The translations under genes were made by a program, and so were the position numbers. The notes below the pieces were generated by a model that was given only the letters and a program-made list of their open reading frames with translations, was not told the DNA's origin and searched no databases. 64,000 nt of DNA from Mechercharimyces sp. CAU 1602 (lineage in GTDB: Bacteria; Bacillota; Bacilli; Thermoactinomycetales; JANTPT01), in NCBI RefSeq assembly GCF_024753565.1, contig NZ_JANTPT010000001.1, forward strand, positions 1,259,969 to 1,323,968. Direction: 5' to 3'. This document shows positions 27,969 to 36,552 of this stretch, in pieces. The first letter of the stretch is position 1, and each line of letters opens with the position of its first letter.

Positions 27969-28871
27969 TTACCCATCCCGAAAAACTTTTTCTGGCTTCG
28001 CCATATGTTCATCTATCCAGCGATAGATCCCACAAAAGTTGCCATTCTCACTATAAACGCGATACAATGGATGGTATGTGTCCATTGGATCATCTGAGAA
28101 CAAAGAGAGGCCGTTTAGCACATCCATCTGATCGGCTTCCGCTACGATCAAGCTAGGAAAGTGGCCTAGCAATTGATCGGGTGAGAGCAATACATCCGCC
28201 CACTCACCAGCGACTGCCACTTCTTCCAGCTGGGCTAATGTAATCCCATCTTCGATCCGTAACGGTCCACTTTCCACTCTCTCTAAGTGGGACATATGAG
28301 CTGGATAGCCTAAATGTGCACCCATATCTACGCAGAGCGTACGTACATAGGTTCCCCGTGAGCACAGTACATCAAAGTGAATGATGCATTGCTCCGATCC
28401 TTGCTCTAATCCATGCATGGTTAATTCGTATATAGTAGCTTTACGTGGTTTGCGTTCCACTTCCTCACCCGCACGAGCCAATTCATATAATCGTTTACCA
28501 TTTACTTTCACCGCAGAATACATCGGGGGAATCTGTTCAATCTCCCCTGTAAAATGATGAAACAGCTCTTCGATTTGAGCAGCTGCCAGTGGAGGCACCT
28601 TTTGCTCTGCAATCACTTCACCGGAAGCGTCTTGCGTATCAGTCGCCTTTCCAATCACCAACGTTCCGCGATATCGTTTCGGCAAATCCTGAATGTACTC
28701 CACAATACGTGTAGCTTGTCCTAGACAAATTGGTAAGATCCCTACCACATCAGGATCAAGTGTACCCGTGTGACCGACTCGCTTCTGTCCAGCCAATCTT
28801 CTTACCACAGCCACCACATCGTGCGAGGTCATCCCACTAGGTTTAATCACTGGAATTACGCCATGTTTCAT
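27969..28871 (-). CDS. truB: tRNA pseudouridine-55 synthase
   Basis: TruB makes pseudouridine 55 in the T loop of tRNAs. The catalytic Asp is in GHTGTLDPDVVG (about residues 34-45), preceded by the usual IKPSGMTSHDVV. Later motifs are RYRGTLVIGKATDTQD and CSRGTYVRTLCVDMG. The 300-residue length is normal. It overlaps the end of nrnA by four bases and lies ten bases before ribF. Confidence 0.97.
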   Translation of the reverse strand: MKHGVIPVIKPSGMTSHDVVAVVRRLAGQKRVGHTGTLDPDVVGILPICLGQATRIVEYIQDLPKRYRGTLVIGKATDTQDASGEVIAEQKVPPLAAAQIEELFHHFTGEIEQIPPMYSAVKVNGKRLYELARAGEEVERKPRKATIYELTMHGLEQGSEQCIIHFDVLCSRGTYVRTLCVDMGAHLGYPAHMSHLERVESGPLRIEDGITLAQLEEVAVAGEWADVLLSPDQLLGHFPSLIVAEADQMDVLNGLSLFSDDPMDTYHPLYRVYSENGNFCGIYRWIDEHMAKPEKVFRDG

Positions 28872-29869
28872 ACTATCTCCTCACCCGCCAATAACTCTTT
28901 CACGAGCGAAACCACACGCATAGTAACTTCTTTTTCGCTGCCTATCACCGTACATCCTGCCGCACGGGCGTGCCCACCCCCATCAAAAGAAGTAGCAACA
29001 CGACTAACGTCTACATGCTCTCGTGAACGTAAACTTACTTTCCATACCTGGCTCTTCACTTCTCGAAACAGAATCCCCACCTCTACACCTTCTACATTGC
29101 GAGCATAATTAACAATTCCTTCCACTTCATCTTTTTGCTCATGTACCCACTCACCAGAAAGAACCATCCAGGCGATCTGATCGTTATGAGCAAACGAAAG
29201 CGAAGAAAGTGCTTGCTGTAACAAATGAAGATGAGAACGAGAAACAGTTTCCATAACTTCTTCTGCAACTTGATGCGCAGGAGCCCCGTGCGCTAACAAT
29301 TTGGCTGCGATTTGCATCACATCTTCGGATGTGTTGGAATAACGAAACCCACCTGTATCTGTGAACAAGCCCGTATATACGGACGTTGCCAGTGAAGGGG
29401 TCCATGATACGGGCAAGTTCTCAATCCATTCATATAACACTTGGGTTGTAGCCGCAGCATCAGCGACCACCCAATTCATTGTACCAAAGTGATCGTTTGT
29501 CCCATGATGATCAATATTCAAAATGGCCGTATCGGGTGCTAAAGCTGTATGCAACGATCCGATGCGACGTATATCTGCTGCATCTACCGTAATTACATGT
29601 GAAAATCGCTCGATGTCAACCTCTTCAGGGCTTCCAATCCGTTCACTACCAGCGAGAAAGCGAAATTTACGGGGGAGGACAGATTCGTTTACCATCTGCA
29701 CCTCTTTACCCAACTGCTGTAACACTTCTCCCACAGCTAAGGTGGAGCCAATTGCATCACCGTCAGGATCCACATGAGAAATAACCAGGAAGCGATTTGC
29801 TTCGTTGAGAAAACGAGTAGCCGCTGACAAGGGTTCCACCGCTCTACTCTTCTTTGTGGGATCCACCAT
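28868..29869 (-). CDS. nrnA: DHH family oligoribonuclease/pAp phosphatase
   Basis: NrnA degrades short oligoribonucleotides and dephosphorylates pAp. The DHH phosphoesterase motifs are [14 protein letters not shown] (about residues 28-41), [10 protein letters not shown] and [13 protein letters not shown]; the C-terminal DHHA1 domain ends with [12 protein letters not shown]. At 333 residues it is of normal length. The ATG follows GGGAG by six bases and lies within the last codons of rbfA, a 26-base overlap. Its place between rbfA and truB is conserved in Bacillales. Confidence 0.93.
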   Translation of the reverse strand: MVDPTKKSRAVEPLSAATRFLNEANRFLVISHVDPDGDAIGSTLAVGEVLQQLGKEVQMVNESVLPRKFRFLAGSERIGSPEEVDIERFSHVITVDAADIRRIGSLHTALAPDTAILNIDHHGTNDHFGTMNWVVADAAATTQVLYEWIENLPVSWTPSLATSVYTGLFTDTGGFRYSNTSEDVMQIAAKLLAHGAPAHQVAEEVMETVSRSHLHLLQQALSSLSFAHNDQIAWMVLSGEWVHEQKDEVEGIVNYARNVEGVEVGILFREVKSQVWKVSLRSREHVDVSRVATSFDGGGHARAAGCTVIGSEKEVTMRVVSLVKELLAGEEIV

Positions 29870-30203
29870 TCATTTCTCCCAATAGTTTCTCAATATGCTG
29901 ACCATACTCAACCGATTCATCAAACTTGAAAAGTAGCTCTGGTGTATGCTTCATATGAATGCGTCTTCCGATCTCACTGCGCAAAAACCCTTTAGCTCGG
30001 GACAAACCAGCTAAAGTCGCTTCTTTTTGTTCATCGGAACCGAGCACACTAATAAACACTTTCGCCTGTTGGAGATCACCACTCATCTCCACTGCTGTTA
30101 CGGTAACAAACCCAATACGTGGATCTTTTAATTCCTGCTGTAGTAACTGACTCAACTCTTTCTTTACCTGTTCGCCAACTCGACTCACACGGATGCGCGC
30201 CAT
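29844..30203 (-). CDS. rbfA: Ribosome-binding factor A
   Basis: RbfA binds immature 30S subunits and helps mature the 5' end of 16S rRNA. The 119-residue KH-like protein begins [17 protein letters not shown], and [20 protein letters not shown] is the core signature. I chose the ATG at 30203, six bases after GGGAGGTG; an upstream GTG forms part of that site. It overlaps nrnA and follows ylxP in the nusA-infB operon. Confidence 0.96.
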   Translation of the reverse strand: MARIRVSRVGEQVKKELSQLLQQELKDPRIGFVTVTAVEMSGDLQQAKVFISVLGSDEQKEATLAGLSRAKGFLRSEIGRRIHMKHTPELLFKFDESVEYGQHIEKLLGEMNGGSHKEE

Positions 30204-30228
30204 CGGCGACACCTCCCTTTTGCGACTG

Positions 30229-30510
30229 TTACAAAAGTGTAACGACCGTATCCAGTATTTCTAAACCTTCTTTTTCTTCGAGTAATCGAAGCGCTTGCTG
30301 TATCTGATGTTCCACAATTTTTTTATTGCTCGCCACCCCAGCCAGTGCCAACAAGGCGAGCTGGCGGTGGTCCTGATGCCCCACTTCGGCCACCGATAAG
30401 TTAAAGCGATGTTGAATACGCTGTAATCCACTTTTAATCACACTACGCTTCTCTTTTAGTGAAGTGGAGCTAGGAACCCGACAGGTAACTTCTGCCGTGC
30501 CAACAATCAA
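30229..30510 (-). CDS. ylxP: YlxP (DUF503) family protein
   Basis: This is a 93-residue protein of the DUF503/YlxP family, found in the nusA-infB operon. The family signature is [21 protein letters not shown] followed by [10 protein letters not shown]. Its fold is ferredoxin-like and its exact role is unresolved; a part in 30S maturation has been suggested. The ATG overlaps the infB stop by four bases. Confidence 0.93.
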   Translation of the reverse strand: MIVGTAEVTCRVPSSTSLKEKRSVIKSGLQRIQHRFNLSVAEVGHQDHRQLALLALAGVASNKKIVEHQIQQALRLLEEKEGLEILDTVVTLL

Positions 30511-32738
30511 TCTCTTTCCACCTCTTCGATGACGAAGACTTCAATAAGGTCGCCTTCTTTCACATCATTAAAGTCTTTCAAGGTAATCCCACACTCATAA
30601 CCTTGTTGTACTTCTTTAGCATCATCTTTGAAGCGTTTCAAACCTTCAATCTCTACTTCCTGTAGGAGAACAACGCCATCACGGATGAGACGAGCTTTCC
30701 CATTACGTACAACCTTGCCCTCTGTTACATATGAACCAGCAATCGTACCTAAGCGGGAAACTTTAAAGATTTGACGGACTTCGGCTGTCCCTACCACGCG
30801 CTCTTGATGAATAGGATCTAATAATCCTTTCATCGCCGCCTCAATCTCTTCAATCACGTTGTAGATGACGTTATGAAGACGAACATCCACACTCTCTTGT
30901 TCCGCCATAGAACGTGCATTTGGTTCTGGTCGTACATTAAAGCCAACAATAATCGCATTAGAAGCGGATGCCAAAATAATATCTGATTCTGTAATTGCTC
31001 CTACACCGGTATGAATGATATTTACACGAACACCGTCAATATCAATCTTCTCCAATGAACCACGCATTGCTTCGGCTGAACCATGAACATCAGCTTTAAT
31101 AATAATATTAAGCTCTTTCACTTCACCCTCACGGATTTGTTGGTATAAATCATCCAACGTAACGCGACTGCTGGCACCCAGATCCTTTTGGCGTTGTTTT
31201 AAATTCCGTTTTTCCGCAACAACACGCCCTTTTTTCTCATCTTCAAATACCATAAAGGGATCCCCAGCGCTCGGTACATCAGGTAGTCCCAAAATCTCTA
31301 CTGGAGTAGATGGGCCCGCTGCTTCCACACGTTGCGCACGATCATCTAACATGGCGCGTACTTTACCGAAATAGTTACCGGCTACAACACCATCGCCTAC
31401 TTTTAAAGTACCGTTTTGTACAAGAACGGTAGCAACTGCTCCACGTCCCTTGTCCAACTCAGCTTCAATCACAATCCCACGTGCCCGTTTGTTAGGGTTG
31501 GCTTTCAACTCTTGAACTTCAGATACCAACAAGACCATTTCTAAAATATCGTCGATACCTTCACCGGTTAGTGCGGATACCGGAACGTAAATCGTATCTC
31601 CACCCCAGTCTTCAGGTACCAAGCCATGTTCGGTCATCTGTTGTTTTACTTTTTCCGGATTAGCACCCTCTTTATCCATCTTATTGAGTGCTACGATAAT
31701 AGGTACTCCAGCTGCTTTAGCATGGTTGATCGCTTCTACTGTTTGTGGCATTACGCCATCATCAGCAGCTACAACGAGGATCGTCACGTCTGTAATACTA
31801 GCTCCACGAGCACGCATAGTGGTAAAAGCAGCATGACCTGGGGTGTCCAAAAACGTAATTTTCTTCCCATTGGCCTCTACTTGATATGCTCCAATATGCT
31901 GTGTGATCCCACCTGCCTCACCAGCAGTCACTTTACTCTTACGGATCGTATCCAGCAATGTTGTTTTCCCGTGATCAACGTGACCCATGATTGTAACTAC
32001 TGGGGGACGAATAGCTAGATCTTCAGAGCGATCTTCTTCTTCAATCTCTTCGATTGCAGATTCATCCACTTCTTCTTTAAAGTCCACTTTTACGTTAAAC
32101 TCTTGTGCGACTAAGGTGATCGTATCCACATCAATTTCTTGATTGATCGTAGCCATAACACCTAACGGTATTAATTTGCGAATTACAGCGGATGCTTCTC
32201 TACGTAGCAACTTAGCTACATCGCCTACGGTCATAGGTCCAGATACTTCAATCACACTGGGCAATACAGGTGCTTGCTTTGGTACTGCTGGACCTTTGCC
32301 TTTACGCTTGTTATTGCGGAAGTTCCCACGTCCTCGTTGATTACCGCCCGCAGGTCGTCCACCCTTTTGGCCGCCCCGATTTTGCTGTTGTCCACCCGCA
32401 CTGCTTTTTCCTTTGCTCGCAGTTGACTTTCCTGCAGGTTTATTACTGCTGGTATTCGTCGTTTTCTTTTTGGTAGGAGATGATGCTGCCTGGGTTTTCC
32501 TTTTGTCCGTCGACTGTCCTGTTTTTTTATCTTTCATCTCAGTTCGTTTCTCCACTGTTGATTTTGCCGCCCCTTTTTTTACATCTTTAAAGAAGTTTTC
32601 TACTTTGTTAATCGTATCATCGTCCATCGTACTCATATGGTTGCGAACAGGAATATCCAAACGATGTAAGATCGCGAGGATTTCCTTACTATTCATATCT
32701 ACTTTCTTTGCATACTCATAGACGCGTAATTTTGCCAT
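30507..32738 (-). CDS. infB: Translation initiation factor IF-2
   Basis: IF-2 is the GTPase that places initiator fMet-tRNA on the ribosome. The 743-residue protein has an N-terminal IF2N domain ([17 protein letters not shown]), then a low-complexity Lys/Ser/Gly/Arg-rich linker (about residues 65-150). A second IF2N copy and the G domain follow, with [20 protein letters not shown] and NKMDKE. The C-terminal domain binds fMet-tRNA. The ATG at 32738 has GGGGGTG six bases upstream. It follows ylxQ and overlaps ylxP. Confidence 0.97.
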   Translation of the reverse strand: MAKLRVYEYAKKVDMNSKEILAILHRLDIPVRNHMSTMDDDTINKVENFFKDVKKGAAKSTVEKRTEMKDKKTGQSTDKRKTQAASSPTKKKTTNTSSNKPAGKSTASKGKSSAGGQQQNRGGQKGGRPAGGNQRGRGNFRNNKRKGKGPAVPKQAPVLPSVIEVSGPMTVGDVAKLLRREASAVIRKLIPLGVMATINQEIDVDTITLVAQEFNVKVDFKEEVDESAIEEIEEEDRSEDLAIRPPVVTIMGHVDHGKTTLLDTIRKSKVTAGEAGGITQHIGAYQVEANGKKITFLDTPGHAAFTTMRARGASITDVTILVVAADDGVMPQTVEAINHAKAAGVPIIVALNKMDKEGANPEKVKQQMTEHGLVPEDWGGDTIYVPVSALTGEGIDDILEMVLLVSEVQELKANPNKRARGIVIEAELDKGRGAVATVLVQNGTLKVGDGVVAGNYFGKVRAMLDDRAQRVEAAGPSTPVEILGLPDVPSAGDPFMVFEDEKKGRVVAEKRNLKQRQKDLGASSRVTLDDLYQQIREGEVKELNIIIKADVHGSAEAMRGSLEKIDIDGVRVNIIHTGVGAITESDIILASASNAIIVGFNVRPEPNARSMAEQESVDVRLHNVIYNVIEEIEAAMKGLLDPIHQERVVGTAEVRQIFKVSRLGTIAGSYVTEGKVVRNGKARLIRDGVVLLQEVEIEGLKRFKDDAKEVQQGYECGITLKDFNDVKEGDLIEVFVIEEVERD

Positions 32739-32759
32739 CTGCTTCACCCCCATCGAACG

Positions 32760-33053
32760 TTACGTGTGCTTTAACAGTGCACGAGCGAAACCTGGGTCAG
32801 TAATAGCAACAACGACTCGTGATGGTTTACCGATCGCCTCTCCCAATTCATCACGCGAAGGAAAAGTAATAAGTGGAATTTCATAGTAAGAAGATTTATC
32901 TTGTAACTTCTTCCCCGTATTAGCTGACGCATCAGCCGACAAGCAGACGAGATGCGCTCTTCCAGCGCGAATGGCTCGAATCACATTCTCTTCACCACTT
33001 ACTACTTTTCCAGCTCGCATTGCAAGGCCCAATAATTGCTTCTTCTTATCCAT
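32760..33053 (-). CDS. ylxQ: L7Ae-family protein YlxQ
   Basis: This is a 97-residue L7Ae/L30e-type RNA-binding protein of the YlxQ group, which binds kink-turns. LGLAMRAGKVVSGEENVIRA is the conserved N-terminal helix and loop, and HLVCLSADASANTGKKL is the central strand. It lies between ylxR and infB with 21 bases to the infB start. It is thought to be a ribosome- or RNA-associated accessory factor; the target is not known here. Confidence 0.92.
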   Translation of the reverse strand: MDKKKQLLGLAMRAGKVVSGEENVIRAIRAGRAHLVCLSADASANTGKKLQDKSSYYEIPLITFPSRDELGEAIGKPSRVVVAITDPGFARALLKHT

Positions 33054-33068
33054 GTCTTTCGCTCCCCA

Positions 33069-33326
33069 TCACGATTGCTTTAACGCTGTAAAGATCTCTT
33101 CGCTCACTTTACTCTTAAGTGCGCGTTCCAAAGAACCTTTTTTTTGTGCGAGCGTAATACATTTTTCATCTCCGCACACATAGGCACCTCGACCTGATTT
33201 TTTCCCAGTCGAATCAATCAGGATCTCCTGTTCTGGTGTACGAACGACTCGAATCAATGCATTCTTATCTTTTAACTCTTGACAAGCGACGCACTTGCGC
33301 AAGGGTGTTTTTTTCTGTTTCTTCAT
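33069..33326 (-). CDS. ylxR: YlxR (DUF448) RNA-binding protein
   Basis: This is an 85-residue YlxR-family protein, recently described in B. subtilis as an RNase P modulator (RnpM). The conserved RKCVACQELKDKNALIRVVR and GRGAYVCGDEKCI segments are present, with the RNA-binding basic surface expected of the fold. It lies between nusA and ylxQ, 15 bases before the latter, in the standard operon. Confidence 0.93.
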   Translation of the reverse strand: MKKQKKTPLRKCVACQELKDKNALIRVVRTPEQEILIDSTGKKSGRGAYVCGDEKCITLAQKKGSLERALKSKVSEEIFTALKQS

Positions 33327-33364
33327 ACCTCGTTCACCTCCCCCACGGTGGTGAATAAAGGATA

Positions 33365-34489
33365 TTATGATTCCAATTCTTTCTCGATAGCGAGGGAAGC
33401 CGTCACTTCTTCTCCCTCATCATCGCTTTTCTCATCCTCCACTTGATGAGCGGAAGCATCAAACTCGGACTCATTCTTAATATCAATCTTCCAACCCACC
33501 AGTTTCGCGGCTAAACGTGCGTTTTGCCCTTCTTTTCCAATAGCAAGGGACAATTGGTGGTCAGGCACAACGACACGCGCCATTTTTTCACGCTCGATAA
33601 TATCGACATGGACCACTTTAGAAGGACTAAGTGCATTCGAAACGAACTCCTTCAGATCATCCGAGTAGCGGACAATGTCGATCTTCTCTCCGCGAAGTTC
33701 CTTTACGATCGTCTGTACACGCAAACCACGATGACCCACACATGCACCTACAGGATCCACATCCGCATCGTGAGAGTGAACAGCAATCTTAGAACGTTGA
33801 CCTGCTTCACGCGTGACCGATTTAATCTCTACTGTACCATCATAAATCTCGGGAACTTCTAATTCAAATAACCGCTTTAGTAATCCAGGATGAGTGCGAG
33901 ACAAGAAGACTTGCGGTCCTTTCGTCGATTTCTCCACTTTGGTGATGTACGCTTTCACACGATCTCCATGCTGGAATTTCTCTCCTGGCATCGCTTCTGC
34001 GTGAGGAAGCAAGGCTTCCGTCCGCCCCAAGTCTACATAATAATAGCGCGTATCGGTGCGTTGTACGATTCCAGTTACGATATCATCTTCCCGATCCACA
34101 AACTCTTCATAGACGATACTCCGCTCAGCTTCTCGAATCCGTTGTGTCACCACTTGCTTTGCTGTTTGGGCAGCAATTCGTCCAAAATCGGCTGGGGTAA
34201 CTTCAATCTCCACAATATCATCTAGTTCATAGGAGTGGTGAATCTCTTTCGCCGCTTCTAATGAAATTTCTAAGCGAGGATCAAGCACCTCCTCCACTAC
34301 TGCTTTACGCGCATATACCCGCACCTGGCCACTATCGCGATCAATATCAACACGCACATTTTGTGCCGAGTGAAAATTCCGCTTATAGCCTGAGATAAGT
34401 GCTGCTTCGATCGCTTCAATCAGAATATCTTTACTAATGCCTTTCTCTTTCTCCAGTTGATTGAGCGCCTCGATGAATTCCACATTCAT
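33365..34489 (-). CDS. nusA: Transcription termination/antitermination protein NusA
   Basis: NusA binds RNA polymerase and nascent RNA to control pausing and termination. The 374-residue protein has the N-terminal polymerase-binding domain (MNVEFIEALNQLEKEKGIS), an S1 domain (DDIVTGIVQRTDTRYYYVDLG) and two KH domains, the first marked by GACVGHRGLRVQTIVKEL and the second by AIGKEGQNARLAAKL. A short acidic tail follows, with no C-terminal AR repeats, as in other Firmicutes. It lies 23 bases after rimP. Confidence 0.97.
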   Translation of the reverse strand: MNVEFIEALNQLEKEKGISKDILIEAIEAALISGYKRNFHSAQNVRVDIDRDSGQVRVYARKAVVEEVLDPRLEISLEAAKEIHHSYELDDIVEIEVTPADFGRIAAQTAKQVVTQRIREAERSIVYEEFVDREDDIVTGIVQRTDTRYYYVDLGRTEALLPHAEAMPGEKFQHGDRVKAYITKVEKSTKGPQVFLSRTHPGLLKRLFELEVPEIYDGTVEIKSVTREAGQRSKIAVHSHDADVDPVGACVGHRGLRVQTIVKELRGEKIDIVRYSDDLKEFVSNALSPSKVVHVDIIEREKMARVVVPDHQLSLAIGKEGQNARLAAKLVGWKIDIKNESEFDASAHQVEDEKSDDEGEEVTASLAIEKELES

Positions 34490-34512
34490 CGCATGAATAC
34501 CCTCCCTTCAAA

Positions 34513-34974
34513 TTAAAAAGAAATTGCTAATCGTGCTTTTGCAATTTTGCTACGAGGAACAGTGATGAGTTGACCGTCCATCTCCACCGTCAATTCCTCT
34601 GTGCCCACTTCGGTGAGTGTCCCTTCCACTGTTTTATGTCCGTCAATCGGCTCATATGTAGACACATGGACTCTTTTCCCTATTGCCCGCTCATAATCCC
34701 GTTCTTTCTTTAACGGACGTTCAGCCCCTGGAGAGGACACTTCCAGATAATAAGCCACTTGAATCGGATCTTTCTCGTCCATCACTTCGCTGACGCGCTC
34801 ACTGATGCGACTGCAATCATCAATATCGATCCGACCTTCTAAACGATCGACAAAAAGACGAAGAAACCATCTTTTGCCCTCTTTTTTAAATTCAATATCA
34901 ACCAGTTCCATCTCTTCTTCTTCCAGTATGGGGAGAACAAGTTCCTCCACCACTTCCGTCACCTTTCGGCTCAT
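34513..34974 (-). CDS. rimP: Ribosome maturation factor RimP
   Basis: RimP assists 30S subunit maturation. The 153-residue protein begins MSRKVTEVVEELVLPILEE, and RLFVDRLEGRIDIDDCSRIS plus YYLEVSSPGAERPLKKERDY are the family signatures. The ATG at 34974 follows AAGGGG by seven bases; an in-frame start 21 bases upstream lacks a site. It heads the rimP-nusA-ylxR-ylxQ-infB-ylxP-rbfA-nrnA-truB-ribF operon. Confidence 0.96.
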   Translation of the reverse strand: MSRKVTEVVEELVLPILEEEEMELVDIEFKKEGKRWFLRLFVDRLEGRIDIDDCSRISERVSEVMDEKDPIQVAYYLEVSSPGAERPLKKERDYERAIGKRVHVSTYEPIDGHKTVEGTLTEVGTEELTVEMDGQLITVPRSKIAKARLAISF

Positions 34975-35025
34975 ACTGTAACCCCTTTCACTCACACTTT
35001 CTTTATCCGTCGGTCATAACAAATG

Positions 35026-35054
35026 GAAAGAGTGGGCGGCAGACCCACTCTTTC
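35026..35054 (-). promoter_or_regulatory. Perfect hairpin in the rimP leader
   Basis: GAAAGAGTGGG pairs perfectly with CCCACTCTTTC around a seven-base loop. It lies between the predicted promoter and the rimP start and is followed on the minus strand by CATTTGTTATG, a weak T stretch. It could act as an attenuator for the nusA operon. Confidence 0.45.
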
Positions 35055-35091
35055 ATCCCGAACATATCTACCATACAGTATAGCCAAGATA

Positions 35092-35121
35092 AGTATAGCA
35101 TACACTCGCTACCTCACGCAA
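35092..35121 (-). promoter_or_regulatory. Candidate sigma-A promoter of the rimP-nusA operon
   Basis: On the minus strand TTGCGT is followed after 18 bases by TATACT, about 118 bases before the rimP start. The rest of the 326-base gap between rimP and the protease gene has no other feature I can support. Confidence 0.45.
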
Positions 35122-35261
35122 TTTGACGGAATCTAAGCCCTACACCGTACCTTACCTACAAAAGATATCATCTCTTTACACCGTCTTCACCATTTTATTT
35201 AAAATATAACCCAAAATTAACTAATTCACACCATTAGACCAGTTGGTTTCTACTACTCACG

Positions 35262-35270
35262 CATACTATA
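35262..35270 (+). promoter_or_regulatory. Possible sporulation-type -10 box before protease gene
   Basis: CATACTATA fits the sigma-K -10 pattern CATAnnnTA and lies 31 bases before the protease ATG, giving a very short leader. No matching -35 element was found at the right distance, so the call is weak. Confidence 0.3.
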
Positions 35271-35300
35271 CACAAGACTGATATGAAAGGAGGTATACGA

Positions 35301-36428
35301 ATGGCCACTTTTTATGCCGCTACACTAGTGAAGAACAAATTAGTAAGTTTATTAATGAAATACCCCACTATTAACGCTATCGGGATTGGAGCCGTCGATA
35401 TGCTTGCCCCACTCAGCCAGATGGAGGCATGTGTCAATGTGTACACCACTTCCGCCACTGTGCAAACAAACATGCCCAAATCCATCACCGTACTCGCCGA
35501 AGGTAGAAGTGAGGCCGTACAAGTTATCACCCGTCCAGCCACGACATTTAGTATGGGAAACCGTGGAAGCCTTGGTCAAACCTTCGGGTTTGCAGCAAAT
35601 CAAGGGGTACCCAATGCTTCATCGCGCTTTACTGAGCGCATCCGTCCTGCAATTGCTGGATATAGCGTGGGAGAAAGTGAGGATGCAGGTACACTTGGGC
35701 TTGTCGTCACTGAGCAAAATCAACCTGGCGAGCTCTTTATTTTTAGCAATAACCACGTGCTTGTCTTTTCCAACCAAGGTCGTGCTTTAACGTATCAACC
35801 AGGAGGGTTTGATCAGGCACCTTCGGCTGCAACGTTGATCGGATCCGTCAACTCCTTTCTCTCACTTGACGAGGTTGGATCCAATCTCGTCGATGTTGCG
35901 ACAGCACAACCGTTTCGCAGTTCCGATCTTGCGCCCCTTTATGCGACAGTGGGCGAAGTACCCGGCTGGGTAACTGCTTTTCAAGTCGGAGATCGCTTAA
36001 AGAAGGTAGGTAGAACTACAGGAGCTGTCTCTGGAGTAGTTGAAGCTGTTAATGTAACCGCACGTGTTGACTATACTGAAGATCAACTGGGGATTCTCCT
36101 CTTTAACAAACAAACTCTGATTCGTGCCGATCAGTTCGGCCAACAGATCGATCTCCCTGGGGATTCCGGATCTTGCTGGTTACGGGAAGATAATAACCTG
36201 GCTGCCGCGGTTAACTTTGCTGGAGAAGCCACTCCTGGAGGCACCCTTTCCCTTTCCTATAATGTCGATTGGGCACTAGAAGCACTCGGACTTGCGGTTG
36301 CTCGCATAAATGGGAGTGCAGGACAACGTGTGGAAGTACAGCGCTCGCCTAACTTTTTTGCTTTCACTCCACCACTTACCCCTAGTGAACGTGCACAACT
36401 ACGTAGTCGGGTCATCCGATTCTCTTAA
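35301..36428 (+). CDS. Trypsin-like (chymotrypsin-fold) serine protease
   Basis: This is a 375-residue protein with a chymotrypsin-type catalytic triad. Reading the likely triad: His152 in FSNNHVLVF, Asp198 in NLVDVATAQ and Ser289 in LPGDSGSCW. KVGRTTGAVSG is a segment common to trypsin-like proteases of the bacterial Nal1-like group. An N-terminal domain of about 110 residues (TLVKNKLVSLLMKYPTINAI onward) precedes the protease fold. No signal peptide is visible, so it probably acts inside the cell. The ATG follows AAAGGAGG by six bases. It is a plus-strand insertion between polC and rimP. The substrate is unknown. Confidence 0.78.
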   Translation: MATFYAATLVKNKLVSLLMKYPTINAIGIGAVDMLAPLSQMEACVNVYTTSATVQTNMPKSITVLAEGRSEAVQVITRPATTFSMGNRGSLGQTFGFAANQGVPNASSRFTERIRPAIAGYSVGESEDAGTLGLVVTEQNQPGELFIFSNNHVLVFSNQGRALTYQPGGFDQAPSAATLIGSVNSFLSLDEVGSNLVDVATAQPFRSSDLAPLYATVGEVPGWVTAFQVGDRLKKVGRTTGAVSGVVEAVNVTARVDYTEDQLGILLFNKQTLIRADQFGQQIDLPGDSGSCWLREDNNLAAAVNFAGEATPGGTLSLSYNVDWALEALGLAVARINGSAGQRVEVQRSPNFFAFTPPLTPSERAQLRSRVIRFS

Positions 36429-36514
36429 ATCACGCGTGATGGTAAGACATGAAAGACGAGTAAGGGTACCTATTTTGTAGTGCCCTTGCCTCTACATATA
36501 TCAGCAAACACCAA

Positions 36515-36541
36515 AGAAGAGATGCGATTAGCACCCCTTCT
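36515..36541 (-). terminator. Hairpin after polC
   Basis: On the minus strand AGAAGGGGTGC pairs with GCATCTCTTCT (two G-U pairs) around a short loop, then TTTGGTGTTTG. It begins 11 bases past the polC stop codon and faces the protease gene. Confidence 0.55.
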
Positions 36542-36552
36542 CATATACTCTA

